From the NCBI GenBank assembly GCA_934358955.1, contig CAKRLC010000054.1:1-18424 (forward strand): DNA of 18,424 bases, in the 5' to 3' direction. The notes beneath the pieces were generated by a model. That model saw only the letters and a list, made by a program, of their open reading frames with translations. It was not told the DNA's origin and searched no databases. Origin of the DNA: an uncultured Roseburia sp. (GTDB taxonomy: Bacteria; Bacillota; Clostridia; Lachnospirales; Lachnospiraceae). Within the stretch, counting starts at the first letter, position 1. Every line of letters starts with the position of its first letter. Below, piece by piece: positions 14,774 through 18,424 of this stretch. Made by a program: the position numbers and the translations under genes.

Positions 14774-15613
14774 TTATGGCTGGGTTACATCCATTCCGAA
14801 ATATTTTTCAGAAATCTCAGCTGCAGTGCCATCTGCGATCAGTTCCTCAATCGCCTTATCCATCTGTTCTACCAGATCTTCACGACCTTTTTTGACCATA
14901 GCTGCACTTGCATTTACATCATCGGATTCCGCTACGATCTTCGTAGATGTTGTATCCTGTTTCTGTGTCTTCCAGTATGCATAGGTCAGCTCATCATTGA
15001 TCGCGCAGTCAGCTTCACCGCTTAATACACATTCCATTGCCAGTGCGAATTTATCCTGGCCAACGATCTCTGCTCCATAGCTCTGTGCAATCTCATTGAA
15101 GTTTGAGGTCAGTCCTTCTGCCGCTTTCTTTCCATTGATATCCTCAAAAGATTTGATATCTTCGTTGTCTGCTTTTACGATCAGAACCGGTTTTGTATAA
15201 ATGTATGGTGTTGTAAAATCATATTTTTCCGTTCTCTCATCTGTGATCGTAACCTGGTTCATGATCACGTCAAAGTTTCCTGCATCCAGAGCTGTCACCA
15301 TAGAATCCCATTCTGTCTCGATGAGTTCTACTTTGTATCCCATCTTCTCACCAATTGCATTCGCCATATCTACTTCAAATCCGGTCAGTGTACCGTTTTC
15401 ATCATGGTATGTATACGGAGCAAAGGTTCCTTCCATACCAACTCTTAATACCTTTTCTTCTCCGTTGTCAGAAGAAGCTGCCTCTGTAGAAGCAGACTCT
15501 GTAGAAGCTGCGCTGCTGTCTGCTGCTGTGCTGCCGCTGTCTGCAGAACCGCATGCTGTCATTCCTACTGCCATAGCTGCTGTCAATAATACTGCGATCA
15601 CTTTCTTTTTCAT
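14774..15613 (-). CDS. Cystine-type ABC transporter substrate-binding lipoprotein (FliY/TcyJ-like)
   Basis: A 279-residue extracellular lipoprotein. The signal peptide ends in MTAC (Cys21 predicted lipidated), followed by a low-complexity Ser/Ala linker to about 50. The family 3 solute-binding fold includes GTFAPYTYHDENG, NQVTITDERTEKYDF (118-132) and a C-terminal EKYFGMDVT. The NQVTI-DER-KYDF-TPY and FG-DVT segments closely resemble E. coli FliY (TcyJ), the cystine-binding protein, as I recall that sequence. Other polar amino acids remain possible. It is the first gene of the transport operon, directly behind a promoter, with GAGAGG 9 bases before the ATG. The next gene is the permease. Confidence 0.88.
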   Translation of the reverse strand: MKKKVIAVLLTAAMAVGMTACGSADSGSTAADSSAASTESASTEAASSDNGEEKVLRVGMEGTFAPYTYHDENGTLTGFEVDMANAIGEKMGYKVELIETEWDSMVTALDAGNFDVIMNQVTITDERTEKYDFTTPYIYTKPVLIVKADNEDIKSFEDINGKKAAEGLTSNFNEIAQSYGAEIVGQDKFALAMECVLSGEADCAINDELTYAYWKTQKQDTTSTKIVAESDDVNASAAMVKKGREDLVEQMDKAIEELIADGTAAEISEKYFGMDVTQP

Positions 15614-15674
15614 CTTCGTTGATCCTCTCTTTTCTAGTTATTCAATTCCTACTGATTCAATAGTATTTCTATGA

Positions 15675-15703
15675 ATAATAATACAAGTGTCTGTAAATTG
15701 CAA
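15675..15703 (-). promoter_or_regulatory. Promoter of the cystine-type transporter operon
   Basis: TTGCAA (15703-15698) and TATTAT (15680-15675) with a 17-base spacer on the minus strand, about 60 bases before the binding-protein start. The -10 is one base from consensus; the -35 is weaker, which would suit activation or regulation. A TAGGAATTGAA segment lies downstream in the leader. Confidence 0.6.
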
Positions 15704-15735
15704 TACCCTACTGAAAAAAAATGTCATTCCTACTC

Positions 15736-16269
15736 TTAAAATCCAAAATCTGCATAATCTTCCGGCAAAAATCTGTGATAGATCACATGACAGCCTTCGT
15801 CTTTAAAACAATAAAAATATGGATCTTCACTGTCATTTTCAAAACAGATCATAAGATCGAATTCGTCCTGATCCATAGATTCCATATGGACTGGTTTTCC
15901 CTGTGCCAAAAAGAGCTCCTTTATCTGCTCAAGTGTACATCCATGTTTTCCAACAAGCTCCACAAGCTTTATGATAAATTCATTCGGTTCCATATGCTCA
16001 TGCACATATTCTGCTCCCTGCTCCGGGATGTGGAAACAAAAACGCTCGCCTTTATTGGATACCAGCACCATTCCCAGTGTTTCCTTTACCGCTTCACCAA
16101 AGCCCGCCAGGATCCTTTTCATCTCCTCTGCATCTGCTTCTGTTTCAAAGAAATGGTTCAGTGAGCTGAGTGGGTAATACAGACGGATCCCCTCCTTGCG
16201 GTATCCGAGCTTCGCCTGTTCCTCTTTGATCACATCTATAATATTTTGTTCTAATCTATGATAATTCAC
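15736..16269 (-). CDS. DUF3877-like uncharacterised protein
   Basis: A 177-residue soluble, acidic protein without signal peptide or membrane span. I recognise it with moderate confidence as DUF3877, a family of Lachnospiraceae and relatives without known function; the LGYRKEGIRLYYPLSSLNHFF segment (21-41) is the most distinctive part. It begins with GTG, and that codon overlaps the stop of the shikimate kinase fusion as GTGA, with AAGGAG 11 bases upstream inside that gene. Translation is thus probably coupled to the aromatic-pathway enzyme, though no functional link is known. The region after its stop has a run of eight T residues but no clear stem, so its terminator is uncertain. Confidence 0.8.
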   Translation of the reverse strand: MNYHRLEQNIIDVIKEEQAKLGYRKEGIRLYYPLSSLNHFFETEADAEEMKRILAGFGEAVKETLGMVLVSNKGERFCFHIPEQGAEYVHEHMEPNEFIIKLVELVGKHGCTLEQIKELFLAQGKPVHMESMDQDEFDLMICFENDSEDPYFYCFKDEGCHVIYHRFLPEDYADFGF

Positions 16270-17063
16270 TTTACATGTTTCTCCTTATCAAAAGCTATTA
16301 ATTTTGCAATTATTTCCTCACAGATTTCTGTTGCATTCTTTCCATCTGTCGCAACAGTAATATCAGCTGCCGCCTCATATTTTGCACGTCTTTTTTCAAG
16401 AAGGCCACTGATAAATTCAACATTCATATTATCATTTAATATAGGACGCTCAGTACTGTCCTTTACCCGTTCATAAATCGTTTCCGGCTTTGCTGTCAAA
16501 AGAACGATTCTTCCATTTTTCTTCATATAATCGGTATTCTCTGGGCGCATTACAACACCGCCACCACAGGATACGATTGTCTGTTTTTTCTTCTGGAGTT
16601 CGATCAGAGTATCACTCTCTAAGTCTCGGAAATACGTTTCCCCATATTTGTCAAAAATATCTGAGATTGACATGCCTTGCTTCTCAACAATCATCTGATC
16701 CATCTCTACGCGTTCCATCTCAAATTTCTCCTGCAGTTCACCGGCAACCGTACTCTTTCCTGCACCCATAAATCCGATCAGAAAAATATTGTAGTCAAAG
16801 AGATTCTTTGCCATAATACGCCTGCCATTTTTCATGATCTCTTTAAAAACAGCAACGGTTTCTTCTTCAAATTCATGATCGCAAAGTTTTGATATTAGCA
16901 TGTTACACTGTTCTTCTTCCTGTTCTGGCAGTAAAACAGGAATATTATTTTCCTTCTTATATTTGATCATTTCTCTGATGTTAGACATTCTCACTGCAAA
17001 CTGCTCTATCATAATCTCATCACACGCTTTGATATTTGTACGGAATTCTTCAATTCTATCCAT
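16266..17063 (-). CDS. aroK: Shikimate kinase with N-terminal chorismate mutase-like domain
   Basis: A 265-residue two-domain cytoplasmic protein of aromatic amino acid synthesis. Residues 1-85 resemble the helical AroQ chorismate mutase. Residues 92-265 are a shikimate kinase, which phosphorylates shikimate at O3: Walker A GFMGAGKST, EMDQMIVEKQGMSISDIF, GETYFRDLE, CGGGVVM, lid STERPIL and RRAKYEAAAD. The Mg-side Asp of the usual DxD is Glu here. In the mutase part, alignment by eye to E. coli PheA keeps Arg11, Arg28, Lys39 and Glu52 equivalents but changes Asp48 to Leu, Arg51 to Gln and Gln88 to Met, so mutase activity is doubtful. The ribosome site AAGGAG is 12 bases before the ATG. Kinase function is likely intact. 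Confidence 0.9.
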   Translation of the reverse strand: MDRIEEFRTNIKACDEIMIEQFAVRMSNIREMIKYKKENNIPVLLPEQEEEQCNMLISKLCDHEFEEETVAVFKEIMKNGRRIMAKNLFDYNIFLIGFMGAGKSTVAGELQEKFEMERVEMDQMIVEKQGMSISDIFDKYGETYFRDLESDTLIELQKKKQTIVSCGGGVVMRPENTDYMKKNGRIVLLTAKPETIYERVKDSTERPILNDNMNVEFISGLLEKRRAKYEAAADITVATDGKNATEICEEIIAKLIAFDKEKHVK

Positions 17064-17131
17064 TGTTTTTCAAATCTCCTTAAGCATCTCTTTCTCACAC
17101 AATCATTTTATTTTTTGTGCACTCTGCACTC

Positions 17132-17160
17132 AGTATAGCAATTTCCCAAACAATTCGCAA
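17132..17160 (-). promoter_or_regulatory. Extended -10 promoter of the shikimate kinase operon
   Basis: TTGCGA (17160-17155) and TATACT (17137-17132) with a 17-base spacer on the minus strand, plus the TGC extension right before the -10. Transcription would begin near 17125, leaving a leader of about 60 bases. Confidence 0.7.
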
Positions 17161-17172
17161 GAAAAAATATTT

Positions 17173-17190
17173 TAGCACATTAAAGTGCTA
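17173..17190. terminator. Small hairpin, possible weak second terminator
   Basis: TAGCAC and GTGCTA form a 6-bp stem with a six-base loop. On the minus strand it is followed by AAAATATTTTTTC. It lies 30 bases beyond the strong terminator and just before the next promoter, and could stop residual read-through. Confidence 0.4.
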
Positions 17191-17221
17191 TCGTGTCCAA
17201 CAACGGTATCCTGTGTCATCA

Positions 17222-17262
17222 TAAAACGCCAGGACCGTTCTATGTTGGTCCTGGCGCTTTTA
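17222..17262. terminator. Strong hairpin terminator after the DUF5692-like gene
   Basis: AAAACGCCAGGACC pairs with GGTCCTGGCGCTTTT around a ten-base loop, with T residues at the end in either direction. It ends the transcript of the gene stopping at 17284. Confidence 0.92.
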
Positions 17263-17283
17263 TCGTAACCTTACATTATGCTT

Positions 17284-18219
17284 TTATTTGTTTTCCGCAT
17301 TTATTTTTTTATAAAATGCTTTGTCTGTATACAATTCGTCTTTGAACGGATTTAATTTATTTTTACGGATCACACTGAACTGGTATACCACTGCAGCCGC
17401 ATTTACGACGAGTGCCAGTAAGCTCACAATGAAAAATGCAGTTGGATTATGTGTGGTAGGAACCGGTGCAAGACGGTCTGCGAACTGCGGAACCGTCATG
17501 ATAAACATGATCCAGAGTGCCAGTGTATGTGCTCTGTGCTGCAGCCAGCATCCTTTCTTAATGAAAAATGCCGGGATCGTGCAGGATAATAACAGGATCA
17601 CACCACAATATACAGAGTGATCGGAAATGCAGTTATAAGTATAAGCAAAGTTCCACAGATCATATCCAAGGATATAAATCCAGTCCATATCCGGCCACAT
17701 CATATCCTTGCTCTTCTCTTTCGAAATATAAATTCCTGTCCATCCACAGATCAGTAAAATATTTAAAATACCGGCGATTCCATTCATGATGTTCCATGGT
17801 CCGGACATTACCCAAAGATTGTTTACTTTTTCTCCGGAAAAAGCATGAAAACTGTATGCCTCAAAATCACGGAAAACTGCTTCACAAATATTGATGGCAA
17901 GAATCAGTGGCGGGAAGCAGATCACCCATTTGTGCTTTGTTGCATTTGGAATATAACGGATCAGCATAAAACCGACACAGCCTGCAAGCGCAGAATAAGT
18001 TTTCGCCCAGTTAAACCAGTTTCCGGTTCCATATTCATTTCCCGGCGCACACGTTGTCGGCCATACAAAAATAGTTAAAACGACAGGAACGATCACAAAC
18101 AGTAAAATTCCTCCCCATTTTGTTTCACGTCCCAATTCATTGAGTGCAATTAACACCACCAGAATAAAAAACATAATCCCCCACGTTTTTAAATCCGGTA
18201 CATTATAAAGTATTCCCAT
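17284..18219 (-). CDS. DUF5692-like multi-spanning membrane protein
   Basis: A 311-residue integral membrane protein with about eight or nine hydrophobic spans spread over its whole length, loops rich in Trp, Tyr and Cys, and a charged C-terminal tail (about 280-311). I recognise it with moderate confidence as DUF5692, an uncharacterised family of gut Clostridia; FVWPTTCAPGNEYGTGNWFNWAKTYSALAG-type sequence (the stretch after the second span) and MDWIYILGYDLWNFAYTYNC look like conserved core elements. The frame stays open upstream to 18246, but GGGGGAG 7 bases before the ATG at 18219 decides that start, one base after the preceding stop. Pairing with a 4Fe-4S oxidoreductase suggests a redox or steroid/lipid-related membrane role, but no function can be assigned. 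Confidence 0.82.
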   Translation of the reverse strand: MGILYNVPDLKTWGIMFFILVVLIALNELGRETKWGGILLFVIVPVVLTIFVWPTTCAPGNEYGTGNWFNWAKTYSALAGCVGFMLIRYIPNATKHKWVICFPPLILAINICEAVFRDFEAYSFHAFSGEKVNNLWVMSGPWNIMNGIAGILNILLICGWTGIYISKEKSKDMMWPDMDWIYILGYDLWNFAYTYNCISDHSVYCGVILLLSCTIPAFFIKKGCWLQHRAHTLALWIMFIMTVPQFADRLAPVPTTHNPTAFFIVSLLALVVNAAAVVYQFSVIRKNKLNPFKDELYTDKAFYKKINAENK

Positions 18220-18220
18220 C

Positions 18221-18424
18221 TTACTTCTCCCCCTTGTTTCCTGCAAATTTTAATTTAATCGACTGTTTTAACATATTCGGAAGTACAAACTTCAGGCGGT
18301 CTTCATATGGAACCATTCTGCTGCAATCCGGCAGCTCTCTATGTAATTTAATCGCATCAAATTCACATTTTGTTGTACAAAGACCACAGCCGATACATTT
18401 ATTCGGATCGACCACAGATGCCCC
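18221..18424 (-). CDS. C-terminal end of a 4Fe-4S-containing oxidoreductase (partial)
   Basis: Only the last 67 codons are in the window; the frame runs open through the right edge, so the gene begins outside. The visible part holds one 4Fe-4S site, CIGCGLCTTKC, followed by EFDAIKL and a basic tail ending KLKFAGNKGEK. Such a C-terminal ferredoxin domain and tail are common in clostridial FAD/NAD-dependent oxidoreductases, so that is the likely identity, but the catalytic part cannot be seen. It stops one base before the DUF5692-like gene begins, so the two are almost surely co-transcribed. Confidence 0.75.
   Translation of the reverse strand, partial: GASVVDPNKCIGCGLCTTKCEFDAIKLHRELPDCSRMVPYEDRLKFVLPNMLKQSIKLKFAGNKGEK

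Noticed and set aside
15640..15660. TAGGAATTGAATAA in the cystine operon leader as a CymR-type cysteine-regulator site.
   Set aside because: Only a GGAATT core resembles what I remember of that motif, and no CymR gene is seen here.
15201..15674. Plus-strand frame of 157 codons opposite the cystine-type binding protein.
   Set aside because: It mirrors the codon pattern of the real gene; its low-complexity Ser/Val content comes from the antisense of the Ser/Ala linker.
15714..15735. Run of eight A (T on the minus strand) after the DUF3877-like gene as a terminator.
   Set aside because: No stem precedes it, so intrinsic termination is not supported.
15721..16164. Plus-strand frame of 147 codons opposite the DUF3877-like gene.
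   Set aside because: No known family, no ribosome site, and fully antisense to a better supported gene.
18220..18246. Nine-codon extension of the DUF5692-like gene to an ATG at 18246.
   Set aside because: It overlaps the preceding gene, whereas the ATG at 18219 has GGGGGAG at a good distance.
1..18424. Phage, toxin-antitoxin, CRISPR or transposase system.
   Set aside because: No integrase, structural, nuclease, toxin or repeat-spacer signatures were seen on either strand; the only mobile-like item is the palindrome at 14-239.

Overview
The window looks like a piece of a Clostridia chromosome, most likely from the family Lachnospiraceae. This rests on AT-rich, Gram-positive-style signals (AGGAGG ribosome sites, a T-box leader) and on lineage-typical families: a fused chorismate mutase/shikimate kinase, DUF3877- and DUF5692-like proteins, and a cysteine desulfidase. 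That placement is inference. Every gene I accept reads on the minus strand, so transcription runs from high to low coordinates. I found no tRNA, rRNA, CRISPR array or transposase gene.

Reading right to left: (A) 17284-18424 holds the C-terminal end of a 4Fe-4S oxidoreductase and a multi-membrane-span protein, closed by a strong hairpin terminator. (B) 15736-17063 holds a chorismate mutase-like/shikimate kinase fusion, coupled by a GTGA overlap to a small DUF3877-like protein, behind an extended -10 promoter. (C) 12188-15613 is a cystine-type ABC importer (binding lipoprotein, permease, ATPase) followed by a thioredoxin-reductase-like flavoprotein that has lost the usual NADPH motifs; it ends at a hairpin terminator. 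(D) 578-11886 is a tightly packed ten-gene unit after a MarR regulator: metal-dependent amidohydrolase, peptide-type binding lipoprotein, two permeases, an L-2-amino-thiazoline-4-carboxylate (ATC) hydrolase-family protein, a FrdA-like flavoprotein, a stand-alone 2Fe-2S protein, two peptide-type ABC ATPases and an L-cysteine desulfidase. (E) 1-577 has no gene. It holds a promoter, a T-box leader pointing out of the window (possibly proline-responsive) and a 226-bp imperfect palindrome that resembles a miniature mobile element.

The strongest biological idea is that C and D form a sulfur/cysteine acquisition and breakdown island. C would import cystine and reduce it. D would import a peptide-like or heterocyclic cysteine precursor, open it (ATC hydrolase family plus amidohydrolase, possibly with redox chemistry by the flavoprotein/2Fe-2S pair), and degrade the resulting cysteine to pyruvate, ammonia and sulfide. 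The family assignments come from motifs in the sequence; the pathway and its substrate are inference.
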